A stretch of DNA of 64,000 bases from Sinonovacula constricta (Eukaryota; Mollusca; Bivalvia; Cardiida; Solecurtidae): positions 32,105,889-32,169,888 of the forward strand of contig CM017561.1 of NCBI GenBank assembly GCA_007844125.1. The letters run 5' to 3'. The position numbers were made by a program, and so were the translations under genes. The notes beneath the pieces are model-generated. The model worked only from the letters and a program-made list of their open reading frames with translations. It had not been told where the DNA came from and did not search any database. Positions 10,630 through 24,228 of this stretch are shown here, in pieces (within the stretch, counting starts at the first letter, position 1; every line of letters begins with the position of its first letter).

Positions 10630-13510
10630 TGCAGGTTGATTTTTTAAGTTAAAACTCATCTGTTAATTAACACAAGGTCACATTTTTGGTGACAAGATGT
10701 CTGCATGACGGATTCTAAGAAACATATTCAGTATATATTTGCTGATTAACTTTGAATCATTTGGTCATATTAAGTACAGTTGATTCCAGTTAATCAAATA
10801 ACGGGTATACTCATATTATGTTTTATTGAATGAGATATTCAAATAACAAATCTTTTCTTCTTATCGTTTGTAAAAGATTAATGCTTATATGCATAATGTG
10901 TCAGCCAATTTCTGGTATAAGCATAATCCAACGCTGCTCACCTACCTGCTGAAGCTCGCTTATTAGTTAATCTCTGGGACAATCTCTGGGACAATTTTCA
11001 CACCGTTAGGGATTAGCAAACATGGTCACTAATCTGTGTCAGCTGTATGATCAGCAGCCTGTTTGGCTTACACTGTTACGGTCTACTGCCAATGGCATGC
11101 TTTCTATCACATCTTCCTGACAAATTTCACAGGTTTTCACGAAGATTAACAAGTGAATGACTTGTAGTTTTAATAGCGCATTACTCTCCTTTGGCAAAAA
11201 AGTGCAGTACTAAGGCATACATTTTAACATAAATGCACCTGTTAAAGACATACTTCACTTTAGATTCATTAAAAAGTAACACCAGAAAAGAGCACTTTGC
11301 AATACTTCGTATAAAAAAGATGTCCTTTTTTTCTGTCATAAAACAACATTCCCGCCCTTTAGAAAAAGAATCACCTTTTTAACTGGGTTTGGAGGTAAAT
11401 ATTAATGAGCTCAGTAATTATCTTATAATGAAAATTACAAATAGATATATGACTGATGGTTTTCTAAGGAAACACAATGGCTAAGAGTTAATACTAATAA
11501 ATAAAATATGCAGCGACAAAAAACAAAGAAAGCTCATTGAAATGGTATTCCTACATTTATTTTTGGTGTAAAGAATATTCCAGATAATTGCATACATTTT
11601 TATATGAAGTTATGTATGCAAAGAAACAGAATCAACTGTAATTGTGAATAAAAAGATTTGTTTTAAAATGTCACAGATATTTCAAAGGGTAGAGTCAAAA
11701 GGTTCATTGAGACCACTAATGGTCATATGCCATGTATAAGCATATCAATTTCCTTTTCCACTTCCATCAAGGTGAAAATTCAAGGATTGTATTTTCAGTC
11801 ACCCAAAGAAAAGGATAGTTTACAATTTTATGAATGCATGTTAATTTATTTTTCATTTTTTGGGATATACAATGTATCAAATTGAAACCTTTAAACAGAC
11901 AAAAAATATTGATCAATAACAAATGTTAATTATTATTGATTAGGATCATTGATGACTCATTGGTGATGCTATAAAAATGATCTCCTCGGCCATTCTCGTT
12001 CTGGCTAGAGCAATAATGCCTTAATGGACAAGGTGTTCCAAATTTCGGAAGTTCCGTGATTTACACGTTCTCAACATACTGGTCCTAATTTGGTAAATTG
12101 TGTTCGTTTTATATTTATTTGTATTTATTCTTTGTTTGTAACTTCCACGCAAACGAGGTATTTTTACATTTTTGGATTTGTAAACATTAATATACATCTG
12201 ATGGTTATACTTGTTAATGAAGACATGTTTGTCCCTTTTTCAGGATTGTACATATAAGTAGCCTTATATACCAGAATTAAATTATTCCAGTGATTTAAAT
12301 GTTAACTTAATAATTATAAATCAGTCATCTCTAAATTTCTAATAAATTTTAATTTTCATTGTTGCGTCTCTCTTTGATGCTTCACATCAATGCTTTTCTT
12401 GTCTTAATACATTAATGTTATCCTTGAAGTTAAATAAACAAAATCAAGGGGAGTAACTTCATCATACAAAAACTAAGGGATGTTACTTATGTCACAGGAC
12501 CTCTCTTCCCCTATCACACCATGTTAAAAAACAAAAAACAAAACAAAAATTATGCCAACAATCATTGTACAGCCTATGTCAGTTCTATATTTGTATCTGC
12601 TCAGTGACAAAGTCACAAATGTGAGGATAGTTAAGTATCTGGGTCAGAGTAATGATTTCTGTACCAGCTGTAAAGTGCCCTTGCCATTGCTGGTACTTTT
12701 CCTGTATAGACTGCAGCTTATGTGATAATTGTTACACAAAAACTTTAGGGTGTACAACAGAAATATTGCTTTGTTTACTCTTGAGTAAAAACAAACAGCA
12801 GCTGCTGCGTATAAAAAAAAATTAATTGCAAGTACTTTAAGTTTACCAAATTAGAATTTTTTCCTTCCTTTTGGGGCAAGCTGTTCTTATTATATTCCAT
12901 GCTGCTTTGTTAGCTATTTATAAATGTTCTTAGCTTATAAATAAATTACATCCTTTGTTAGCAGACAACACCAAAACCACCCACTTATCCTTGAGTCAAA
13001 CACTTAGTTAGAACAAAAGTATTCTCATGTAGTACAATGTGTGATACCTCCAACTGCTTTGTTCTCTAGGTAATATGATTGTAGCTTACATGTTTAAATT
13101 CTTCACTTTGTAAGTAATCTATATCATATGAAAAATGATATGATTTCAGTTTTGGACTTTGTTATATAGCCATACTTTGAGTAAGTACATTTTGGGGGGG
13201 TTATTAACATCTACATGTATAGCTGTATGTGTTATTAAAGAAAGTACATTTTGGGGTTATGAACAACATGCAGCAAATTGCCATGGTTTATAAAAGAGTG
13301 AAAGGGGAGAGGATGACAAAGTTGTGGCTGTGTGAGTGAAAGTGGGTCACCCTCCCATGGAGTCTAGGAGCCAATCCTGTGGAATGTTGCTGCCCTACAA
13401 CCTTCATTCATAAAGTAAATTATGTCAAGGATGGAGGCACAGAGTTCCCTGGATCAGAGAAAGGTCATAAGCTTTCCTGATCACATGCAGCAGTGTTGTA
13501 CATGTTAAGA
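10630..13510. other. Unique AT-rich stretch, nothing recognised
   Basis: Frequent stops on both strands and no repeated block. A near-duplicate AAGTACATTTTGGGG occurs at about 13184 and 13241, a local 58-bp duplication only. I see no gene, RNA or mobile element here. Confidence 0.5.
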
Positions 13511-13997
13511 CTCTACATGAATGAAAATACTTGCAGAGATATTTTTTGTTTACTACTAGAATTTGATACTAGCATGAAATTTTGGTTTGCTGCTGAATAG
13601 GGAAGAAATTGAAGGTAGTAGGGGTTGTAGGCGGGAAGATTGGAGTAGGGGCTGGAGCCGCTCCCTTTTTCTTGCAAATGCTTAGCTGCAGACAATTTTT
13701 CTTGAGGGGTTGGGGGTAAAGTGAGTGTTAAATGAGCATAGTTCCTGTGACCAGCTTGTGGGGATTGTGGATTGATGGCCCCTATATGGGGGAATTATGT
13801 ATTTGCATACTTGAAACCAGGATCAGAATACATGACATGCTCCAGATAAAAGAAGTACAATTTGGGTGTTGCAGTGCATCCAACAATTCTGAGTTGTGTC
13901 TTACATAGCCATATTTTGGTAATATACACCAAATGTTAAGTTTATCTGCACTTATCCTGATGCAAGGGTAACAAGGTATACTGTCACACACTTGACA

Positions 13998-14028
13998 GCA
14001 AATAGTTTAGATCCTGATTAGACAGTTC
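13998..14028 (+). mobile_element. Hairpin (GTAGATCCTGATCAG) repeat, single arm
   Basis: CAGCAAATAGTTTAGATCCT followed by GATTAGACAGTTC is close to the consensus of this dispersed family. Only one arm is visible. Confidence 0.6.
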
Positions 14029-14068
14029 AAAAATTATGTTCTAGTTCAAATTTATTTTAAAAATGTAC

Positions 14069-14137
14069 AAATTTACTAGCACATATTTAGAAATTTACTA
14101 GCACATATTTAGAAATTTTTCTAGCCATATATTTAGA
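14069..14137 (+). repeat. 22-bp tandem repeat, three copies
   Basis: Two identical units, AAATTTACTAGCACATATTT plus AG, are followed by a third diverged unit. Confidence 0.85.
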
Positions 14138-15066
14138 ACCTTGTAAACAAAGTTCATTTAGTGTAAAGCAATCTGGACATTTCTGAAAACATTTTTGTTA
14201 GTGTAATTTAATCTTTATTGTAGAGAACAACATAATTTTGTGTGATGTAACCTGTAGGAATGTAGGGTGTGGCTTGCAGTTCAGGCTGGAACAAGACTAG
14301 GTTGATTGCCAATTGGTAATTACTGGCATTACAACAGTTCCATGTCAATCAAGACCTTCCCAAACCGTTATCATTCTGACCCACAAAACACAGCAAGTGA
14401 TGATTGAAAAAAATAAACCACTACATCCTGATTAGTTTCTCATTCAGCTTCTTTAGTTGATTATAGCTTGTGGCTATAAATAGCTAACCTCTTGGTTTTA
14501 ATCCTGAACACCACTAAGGATAAATTGACCAGGCAGGCCAAGGTCTAAAGTGTAAATCCAGACCAAGATGTGCACCTATTGTAGTGATGTCTCAAGCAGT
14601 TAGTATACATCAATATTTTTCTATGGTTCAATTTAATGGGTACATTCATAGCACATAATAAATAATAATATTTTCTTTTATATTTAATTTTTTTTATTAG
14701 ACACAGTTTTGGGTGCACTTATTCAAGTGATATTGATGCAAGAATTAAAATGCATATCGGTACAAGCAATAGTCAACAGATAAGTATGTGCAACAAGGTT
14801 TGTACATGTACTGGTAAAAAAACAGTTATCACCTTATCTAACTTGGACCTCTGGAAAGTCATAATTTTTTAATGCAAAATATACACTGCTCACTAGTAAA
14901 ACAGGTTGATAGAGAGATGTCAAACAAATGATTTAAGTTACCTATTTTACACAGGAATAACCCCAGGTATAAGTGCTTGTTAAAAGGTGACTTATTTATG
15001 ATGTGGTTATATATCTTATGTTGTTAACAATAAACTCATAACTGTGTCAAGGTATAGGGGGCTAGT

Positions 15067-15079
15067 GGGGGGGGGGGGG
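15067..15079. repeat. Poly-G tract (13 bp)
   Basis: Uninterrupted G run. Confidence 0.9.
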
Positions 15080-15179
15080 CACTCTCTCTACTAGTTGTTA
15101 AAAGTCATATCATTGGCTCTATCAACATTCCAATGTCATCCAAAATGGTGGTATCCAATATAATGTATAGAAACTATGG

Positions 15180-15245
15180 GCACACTTGGCCAAGTGGGTA
15201 AGGTAGCTAACATGTAATTTCTTGTCCTACACCAATATTAAATGT
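15180..15245 (+). mobile_element. Fragment of tRNA-derived SINE head
   Basis: TTGGCCAAGTGGGTAAGGTA closely resembles a tRNA-type A box and the head of the SINE at 33 kb. No B box follows, so this is a short or decayed fragment. Confidence 0.4.
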
Positions 15246-16523
15246 ACCATGCTGTGATGTATTACAAATACAAAACTGAAGAAAATATCTCAAGTTGCTA
15301 TATGCAAGGTAAAAGATTGAAGTTCACTTGAAATCCAAATGTATTTGGCTTTTTCAGATGTCATTGTGTACTTGACAGGTTAACAATCTGTACATTCCTG
15401 TATAGTCCCCTGTGTCTGACACCATGATAGCTATACTTTTGTCTCTGTATATTCTCAGATATGACATAATTATAGGAGCTCAGTTGCACAATGATGTTCA
15501 TTTGATACAGGTAAAACAATTCTTCAAGGTCATCAATCAGAAGACACGTAATGATCCAGATAGTAGTTGTGAAATATTGGACTTTGAAGATAATATAGGT
15601 GATGATAGGAATGGATTAATTAATTTGACTGTACAATCATACATGTATACAAAAACACAATTGCTAGATGAAATTGCTCATTTGATCCTTTTCATTATGC
15701 GAATATATTACATGTTTAGTGGTTATGTTTTTTCTATTTAGTAGATTTGATTCTTTTAGAGGGAAAAAATCAATACAGATATGCCATGTACTTTTTCTGA
15801 ATGTTGCTTAGCAGTTAATTGTCACTGAGAGATGACAGTTAGTGTTCAGTATAATCCATGCTTGCATGTTAACTTCTAAGACTGGTTTATCTGCTGTCTA
15901 GATAATGTGACTGTTACAGGTCAGAAAGTCATGACATGCTATAACAGTGAAGACTTTCTATGGTACGAGAAAACTGTCTAATAGAACTGAACAAATCATC
16001 ATAAAACATGTAGGATTTAAGTGTTTTGGTATGAGTGAAGCAATCAGACAGGGAGGGCATCAAGTTTGAACAAGGGGAACAACTGTTCCAGATAGTGAGG
16101 GTAGCCAGAACCGTGATAAATGAAAGGTGTTGTTGAATCTCTCTCCTGTCTCTCCACAACACTGGAGTGAAGTCAAACATTAGCATATAGATGTCACATT
16201 TTACCTGTCGCTAGTGGGACAAAAATAGGTGGCCTACATTCTTGCATAGCTCGCATAACTTGTCACTTAATGATATATGCAGTTTTCCTCATGGGCAGGT
16301 AACTCTTGGCACTGTGACAGGGGAGATTATTCAGAAGCACTGTATTATCTATATTATGATATTATGAAAACTGGTTATTTTGTGCTTGGTTCAAGATCAA
16401 AATCGCCTCTTGTTCAGAGGGTTTTCAAGCTTTGCATACTAATGAGTTATTCCTCCACTTTCTCCAACCAAGATTATGTTTTAGCATGGAAGCTACTAGA
16501 CCCTTTTTCTTATAATTAAGTAG
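15246..16523. other. Unique stretch without recognisable gene
   Basis: The 109-codon plus-strand frame at 15412-15741 is among the longest outside repeats, but it shows no domain, no convincing start context and no splice-site arrangement I can defend. I therefore do not call it a gene. Confidence 0.5.
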
Positions 16524-16833
16524 TAAGGGTGGATATCTGACAGTTTGGACCAAAAACATTTATATTAAAGATCATTGTAAACCATTGTTACCTTAACAGA
16601 TCTCGCAAAATGCAGTCTTTTTTAATTGCTACAACTGTCTGAAAAGTGAACCATAACGTCGCAATCATCATTTCAAACATGTTTTTCCTATCTGAGCCAT
16701 GCTACACTTTTTTAAAACAAAGAGAACCATGTGAACACTTCTGTTTTAGCTCATCTTGGTCATCTGTAGTGATGTTGATGTCTATTTTTAACAGGAATCC
16801 CAATCGTTCTTATTATCAGATTGGAAAAGAATA
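16524..16833 (+). mobile_element. TTAA-ended MITE copy, right end missing
   Basis: The left end AAGGGTGGATATCTGACAG matches the family end (AAAGGTGG...GACAG). It is followed by the shared blocks ATTGTTACCTTAACAG, GCAAAATGCAG, TTCCTATCTGAGCCATGCT, ATGTGAACACTTC and CTATTTTTAACAG. The right terminal repeat is absent. Confidence 0.75.
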
Positions 16834-17514
16834 AACATTTAAGTTGATTAATGAGTTATATTGCTCTAAAATTGAGAGGGATGATACATTAACATGTCAC
16901 AACATCATGACATGAGTATTGTGCTCCAGTTAGGTGGTGTAAACCTGATTTTGTATGCCATATATCTCATAGTTAAACTAAATATACCTGGCACTTATTA
17001 GAATTGTCTTATCATCAGTTTCCACTGAATACCAGGTATATAGTGTTTGGAGAAAGAATAAAGGATTTTGCAGTAGCTGTACTTCTTTTATCCGTGGCTC
17101 TGATGTTGTCAGGTCAATCAAAATCTTGAAACAAATCTGATTTGCTGGGCATAAGCATTTCATATCTGACTTGGTAAATATAAAACTAGGTTTGAACTGA
17201 GACCACCTGTACCTGGGACAGATACTCTGCACAATGTATTTCCTAAGTGAGGCTTTACTGACAACATAGAAACTTTTAAGCTCCTGCATGTACTAGTAAC
17301 TTGTAGTTAGTTCTTAGTGTTAAGACTACGTCTCCATAAACAACATATTTTTTAACACTTCTCAGCAACATAGGTCTTGTTCAAACAGTGAAAAAAACAG
17401 TACCTTGATGATCTGGATGCACGCACCTTGCCTAAACCATATAAATATGTGGTAAGTAGGCAAACAGTTGTAACAGCCCTCTTTAGAAAACTAGTTTGAT
17501 ATAGGCAGGGATCA

Positions 17515-18235
17515 ACATTTAACGGTTGTCCGATTGCTCAGGGCAACTCAAAACGTGGGGCAGGCAATGTGCTTTTGCCACAGGTTGTCCCATCGGGCAT
17601 CCAAAACCACTGCTAAATTATTAATCCATTAAATTCAATTCTTAGCTTATTTTAATCAGTAAAATCAGCATTTGTTCTTCATGTTGCATCTTGACAGTTA
17701 CGCAAAAAATGAATAATGCTATGCGCATTACACCACTCGTCTGGTACACCACTTGTGTAATCTAAGATATGTAGTTCAATTAATGCAATGAAAAATATTA
17801 CATTAAGATTAGTTTAAACAAGTGAATATTGTACATAATAAGTTAAATGTGTATACAAAATTGAGAGATAGCCTCGTATCAGTTTACATCTGTTTACATT
17901 CATGATGCTTAAAAAGGAGTGCTGGAAAATGTCTGGTTTGTTTAAATTTGGTTTCACAGCAAATCAAGTATAAGTAAGGAAAGGCTGGTTGAATCTGAAA
18001 CAAAAGTGGACTATAAAGCACACCAAAGAATTTGTAAATTCAAAAAGAACTGTGCTTTTCTGCCGAAATGGCAGTCAGACTACCAGTGGTTTTGCTATGA
18101 CGATAAAAAAGTGGCCTTTTATATATATACTTTTATTTGGGCAAGTTAAAATCTAGGTCAGGCAACTTAAATTTCTGGACTGGGCAACTGCACTCAAACT
18201 TTATTGTCGAGTCATGTTAAGTGATATTGTTTATA
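17515..18235 (+). mobile_element. Probable decayed DNA-element relic flanked by GGGCAAC motifs
   Basis: Sequences built around GGGCAAC, GGTTGTCC and GGCAACTT cluster at 17535-17600 and again at 18139-18190. An exact 11-bp inverted pair, CAAAACCACTG (17602-17612) and CAGTGGTTTTG (18084-18094), lies between. A broken coding-like frame sits inside at 17929-18149. The arrangement suggests a transposon relic, but boundaries and target duplication are not resolved. Confidence 0.4.
17929..18149 (+). pseudogene. Frameshifted zinc-finger-like (TTF-type) fragment
   Basis: From ATG at 17929 the frame reads MSGLFKFGFTANQV and then meets a stop. After a -1 shift a second frame (17976-18149) reads on for 57 codons, with the motif FLPKWQSDYQWFCYDD near its middle. 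A W-x(4)-W followed by an acidic turn, preceded by a basic stretch, resembles the N-terminal part of TTF/hAT-associated zinc-finger proteins in animals. The cysteine pair expected after the acidic turn is not present here (AFYIYT instead). The fragment is therefore non-functional as read. The family assignment is from memory and tentative; chance is the alternative. Confidence 0.3.
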
Positions 18236-20040
18236 TTCTTCACGATATGTCATTATGATAAATACTTAAATGACAGTTGCATGATACAATGTGGACTGCT
18301 TAATAATACAATGTGGACTGCATGTTCTCGCTTCCAAAGCACTCAGCTTAAAACATAGTATTATTTCATGTGTAATTGTAGATCATCTTTTCACTTTTGG
18401 TCACTGTAAAATTACTTTATTCATGTCCCAACATAATGAGGATAAAGAATGCCTGCAGTAAAAGTCTGCTGAAAAAAGCTAAAAATAGTTTGTTATCTGT
18501 ATAATTATGACATAATCAATATGTTAATAATAGTTTACAATTTAATGCCATAATTATAAATCCATATTAAAGGCAGCTTGCTACAATGGAAAGTGACTGT
18601 ACTCATTGCTGACATAATAGTTGGAAGTCCCTGTGCTTGCTAGGTACGCAGTTGTAATTATCATAGTGACCTGTTGAGGAGAAAGTGCACTGTGCTTGCA
18701 ACAGACAAGTTATTGAATCATATAAAACAGTGCAGTCTGCTTCACTATCTGTTTTGTCTTGACCATCTGTCCCTTGGTGGAGCTATTGCCAAAAGGACAA
18801 AGCCAAGACTGCCTACCAGAGTGATGTATCTTGTAACCAGTTGTGAAGGCTGATGGCTGTTTAATGTACCAAAGTCACATTTTATAGACCAAGATGAACT
18901 GGCCTGGTATTCAGCTACAACATCTGTGATGCATGCTTTTTACAGGATGCCTTTTTTGTAAGTGACATTTGTTGAAAATTGTGAACTTTTCCGATGATTG
19001 CACTCATCAGCCCAGCCGTGTCCCCAGGCAGTTGTCTGGTTTGTCTGGCTTTATTTGGAGTATTTTTGACTTTCTGAGTACAATCGTGATGAATAGTTTG
19101 CGAACAAAAGTCATCATAAAACAAAAATCATCATAATGGTGGTATTAGGAATCTTGTTAAACAAGAATTATAAAATAGAGTTGTTGTCTATCATCTTTGT
19201 CCTGCAAAAATAGAAACAGTCCATATTGGTTGTTGAAAATTGATAGAAACTTAAATAAAAATAGAACTTGCTATTTGATACTTTTAAATGAAGACTTATA
19301 ACAGCTTCGTTCAACCAAATGGTCTGCTTGTAAACAAAATATTGCTGAATTGTTTTATACAATTAACATGCATTTCTTTTTCTGAATGAATTCATAGATT
19401 TGGCAAAAACATGATTGTTAGTGCATGATGTCTCTGTTCAATAAAACCAATAAAATATCAAAACACATTAGACCTATTTATAGTATATCTACAGAAATAA
19501 GGTACTTTTTGAAATGACAATTTAACCAAAAATACACTATAAATAACAAAGAAAACAATACTATTTAAGTTTTACCATACAATTATGACAGTACTTGATT
19601 TTCTTTACTGTCTACAACACAACTTTACATGTAGAAAATTATTATACTTTGGTTGCAAGGATTCCCAATATAGCTGCATCTTGGCATTTGAAACAGCACT
19701 GTGGAACTAGTAAGAGTATAGCCAGATTCTACTGCCAGAACCTCTTATGCAAATACATCAAGAAACAATATCCAACTTTGTCATGTTTTGTTAGTTGTAG
19801 GAAAAACCAGAGTGCAGTAGCATGACATTGGCTCCCCAAGTATTTTCTGTGACTTGTTATTTGTAGGGCATGGCTGTCACTGTTTGGACTGAAACTTCAG
19901 AACTTTCAATCAATGGATGCCTACATTGTGAGCAGGCCTCCGAATGCTTATGATTACCTATTGATTTCACTGGTTCGCTGGTCATTCCCCTAGGACTTCT
20001 TGGCCTACAGCACAAACTTGCAGCCTGGGACACGTGTGAA
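18236..20040. other. Unique stretch with small duplications only
   Basis: ATACAATGTGGACTGC occurs twice near 18285-18320. No gene, RNA or known element is recognised elsewhere in this interval. Confidence 0.5.
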
Positions 20041-20860
20041 ACAAGTTTACAACTTGTCTTTTTGTGTTGTGGCTACAACTAAAGTTTTAAGTTTTTGACA
20101 AGCCAAACCAACTTATCACATATACGAAACTTTTTGTACCATGTAATGAGGGTTTTATTGAGTTACCTTGGCCTAGTTGACTGTTCAAATAGGACTTCAG
20201 CTGTCAATTTTGATTCATTTAACATTATGCCAACTACTTTAATTCAAGGTTGTTGTATTAACTTTTGTATCATTTGTTAACCAGTTTATAAACATAGTAA
20301 GTACAAAATTTTGCATCTTTTTATAAAAAGCTGAGTAAAGTTTGGTTGACCTGGTGCACAAACTTCTAGTCTGGGAACAGTACGGAACCAGTGCATGACT
20401 TCATCAGATCAATTTGTATTTGTCACTAAAATTTTAAGGTGTTGGTATATTTTATTTTTCAACTTATAAATATCAAGTACAACATTTTGGATCATTTATT
20501 GAGAAATTAAGATACAGTCCCTTGGTATAGTGAGATCAGTAAAATACTTTCTACTAAATGGCTTCAGTAAGAATTCACTTTGTTATCTGTCTCATGTGTT
20601 CTTTTCAGATTATGATCCCCAACATGTACAAGGTAGAAGCTAGGTACAGACCATTTGTAGTCACCAAACTTATCTGTAAGTACCTGTTTCAATTGTAAAT
20701 GACTTAACCATAAATTTAACACAGTAGCTTATTGAACATCCTTATGTTTACAGGTTAAACTCTATAAATACCTTGCCAACTTGTCAATTTGTGTACATAT
20801 ATCGTACAAAACTTTAAGTGTTTTTTTTTTAACTTGCAATTATTAAGATGTAATACTTAA
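20041..20860 (+). repeat. Weak long-period repetition (about 370 bp)
   Basis: Three related segments (near 20050, 20415 and 20790) share a block of ACTTGT or ATTTGT, a TAAAGTTTTAAG-type core, then a T-rich tract and AAGTACAA or similar. GCACAAACTT with GTCTGGGA or GCCTGGGA precedes two of them. They look like diverged tandem copies of an unknown repeat; similarity is low. Confidence 0.3.
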
Positions 20861-21154
20861 ATGAAGTCAATTTTTTATCTACTTAAATATCTACAGCTTT
20901 TGATGGATAAATTCATATAATATTAAAGCCATACACTCCCATAAAACATTGTTATGAAGAAAACAATTCAAAACCAAAAGTATATGGCACAGAATTCTGG
21001 CCAAAACAAAAGCCATTGGTCCCTAATTTGGCCTGATTTTAATCCAGCTTAACAGATAAGTAAATCCAGCAATTACATAAGTTGTGTAATGTTGAAATAT
21101 TGATGGTAAAATTGCCGTGGCTTCAATGTATGATAAACCATACTGTACCAAGAC

Positions 21155-21225
21155 ACAGTAGCAAAGTCAGTAGAGCATTGGACTGCCATACAATGGAAGA
21201 GGTCATGGATTCAAACCATTCAATA
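21155..21225 (+). mobile_element. tRNA-like SINE head or tRNA pseudogene
   Basis: TAGCAAAGTCAGTAGAGCA (21159-21177) fits a tRNA D-arm/A box, and GGATTCAAACCAT (21207-21219) fits a B box. The anticodon-stem region between them (CATTG...CAATG) has a loop that is too long, so it would not fold as a working tRNA. Probably a decayed tRNA-derived SINE. Confidence 0.5.
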
Positions 21226-24200
21226 AACAAGCATTTTCTTATACTGCTTTGACAACATTTTTTGGCCTTTTCTTCATTTTTCCCAAGCTCTCATATTCAC
21301 ACTTCCTAAATTTTGTCGAAATTAGAATTTCTTGCATCGTCTTTAAACCACATACTGTACCTCATACAATTTAAACTGTTAATGGTAAAACACTTTACTT
21401 GCCAGTGTTATTATGGCTTTAAAATGATGTGCTTAAAGTCCTTTGATTAAAAATAGGCAATTTAGCAAAATTGAAACTCAAAATAAATAAGCATTATGGA
21501 GAAGATTTGGCATACTGAAGAAAAATGATTTGGACAACACTCCATTGCTTTGAATCAATCTCTGCAAGTCATTAAATGAATACTAATCTAGTGATTTCAG
21601 ATGTTAATAGCCCAGACTCTAAATTTAGTTTAAGTGGGGGTCTTATGCAAACAATGCTTCAGTTTATTTACATCATTGGATGTTTGGGACGGGCAGACAA
21701 CAAACAGATGGATGTTTGTTAAGAAATATGAAATCTAGTGGATTTGATGTAATGGGGTAACGTGGGGTATTGATCACTAGATGGGTAAGGGCAAAACTAT
21801 TTGGCCAGGAAATAAATATTGACTGTTGGTTAAGGAGTTATCTTTCCCTTCTGAATCTAAGATTAGTTGGGTTTTTTTAAGCTGGAGCATGAGAAATTTT
21901 GATTGGTTGTATTTTAACTTGACAAAAGCTTTTGATTTGTTGTCAGGTTGATATTAATATCATTCATTCTCAATGAGCAAATGTTAGAAATTAATCTTGA
22001 GTTTAAGTTAGTGGTCAGTTTTTTTTTAATGTGAAAACAGATGCTTATCCAGAAATATCGTTGTAGAAAATGTAAACAATAAATAGTCCACTGCAAAAAT
22101 TTTGTTAAAATATGCTTTTTGCCATTACATTTGTATTGTTGTTGAAATGTGAAATCACAGTGATTATTTCGATGGGGTGAATTCTAACTCTGTATATGCA
22201 TCATAGTTCTTAGAAGCAACTGCTAGCACCATCAGAAATAACATTATTACTTCTGTAAGGAGGCAGTGCTGTTTGACTGTAAGTTGTCCACAAAATTTTG
22301 TCATAGAAAGATACAGTTTTACATCAGAGCCAAAATCTACATTAAGCAGGAGTCCTAATTTATTGCAAATAAGTTAGGACATGATGAAAAATTAGTTCCA
22401 GTATTTAATAGTTTACACAGTCTATCCATTGTAGTAGTGATAATATGGTCTTAACTGTGACCTAGACAGTAGTATACCTTGGGCTAGTAAGTATTCCCAA
22501 ATACCAGATCTAACTATGGATCAAACTTGACCAATCATTTGACTGGACAATAGGAAAAAGTTAAACTAATGCATTTTCAAAGCTCAGCAATGACTTGTTT
22601 TCAGTTCGGAAAAAATTGGTTTTGTTCTTGTTTTGGGTATATGTCAGTTTTCTTCATCCTCGTGAACATTTTAGTTTTGAAGCAGCATTCTCTCAAGGTA
22701 AGTTTGTTAACTGAATTTAAAATAATAACATCTTGTGCTTAAGGCTCATCATCAATGGTTTAAGGATAGGACATATATATATTGAACCAGTTTGTTCTGA
22801 AGGCATTTTGTGTGAGAGAGAGAGAGTGTATTTAACTGTTGGGCCATCTTTGTCTTCAAGTTCATAATTGATCTCGGCAAATTATGTAAATGAGTCTGGT
22901 CCTGGTGTGCATCCTATCAATGTTGGGGGCTTGATTTGAGAGGGCAAGTTTTTATACACCATGACAAATGATGCGGCACCGGGCTCTGAGATATGGAAAT
23001 ATTTCCTGGACTTGTCTTGCTTTGAAACCACACTGAAGATTACTACAAGTTTAGACCTGTGCCATGGAATTATTGATGTTGCAACAAAAATGAGACCAAC
23101 TCAGCTCAGAACTGGACATAATTTATCATCAGCTAAATGGTAATTATATGCTAAAATCTCCAGATTATGTATTACTATGTCTTGGAGAGAAATTTTCTGT
23201 TCGTTTCGACTTGCAATGCATGATTTTGGTTACTGTTTGATGTGATCAAATATAATCAGAAATTTATGCAATTTCTTTCATTTTGAGATTTTCTGATTTC
23301 CATATAAATAAAAATCTAATTTCTCAGAAATTGACTGAGTTGCTGTGCAACATTCCATTCAGTTATTTTGTGAAACAATGGTTTTTGAAGAAAATTAAAT
23401 GGTGATTTAGTTGTTGCTGATTATTGCTGCAAACTGTTCTTGCTTTGATTGCTTTGTCTGAAATTAGAAATGGTTTAGCAAGATTCATTCAGATTTGTTG
23501 CTTTGAAGGAAAAAATAGACACTAAGGATAAATTGTATGGTTTTGTTTTGAATTTTAAGCTCATAAGTTGGATCAGCTACTACAGTAATTTGGCACTTCC
23601 AACTGTTATTAATGGAAGATGGCCGTAAACTATAAGGGTAGAACCACTGACTTACAATCTTTTTAAAGCATGAACATGTAAATTACATATGAAAATGATT
23701 CATTGACATATATTTACCCAAAAGGGCTTGTTTTGAGAGTAGGAATAGTATTTTGTCTGAAAAAAGTTTCACTTATTGTTTATGTCTTTTGTTTCCTTCA
23801 ATTTGTACTTTTTATACGTGTCTTTATGAATTTGTTACATTTATATCACTGTTTACAACTTAAAAATCTTGTATTAGACAAAATATGTGAAAAGCTACTT
23901 GGAGGTCTCTATGTAAACAAAATTCTTTTTAAATTTCATTTTCAAACAAAAAAAAGTAATAAATCTTGGATTGAGTGAAATGAGAAGTGTATTATATTGT
24001 TTTAAAATCAAAGTTCCATATTTTTGTAAATGGTATACATTTTCTGCTGTGTTTTATGTTATGGTGTGAATAGCCTTTTGTATAGTAATGAAGTTAAGAA
24101 TTAATATAATGTTATAGCAAATGAAGGTCCATAAAATCTTTAAAGTTAGGCATTATAGGCAAGAGAAAAAGTGACAGAATCTTACCTTGATCCGGTCCTG

Positions 24201-24228
24201 TGGTTATTTTAAACGTTGTGGTAGGAAT
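21226..24228. other. Unique AT-rich stretch, nothing recognised
   Basis: Includes a short GA run at about 22817 and a 91-codon frame at 23703-23978 with no recognisable family and very AT-rich codons. No gene is supported. Confidence 0.5.

Noticed and set aside
15412..15741. 109-codon plus-strand frame
   Set aside because: No domain, signal or splice context recognised; this length is expected by chance in 64 kb of six-frame sequence.
21155..21225. Functional tRNA gene
   Set aside because: The anticodon-arm spacing is wrong and no acceptor-stem pairing was found.
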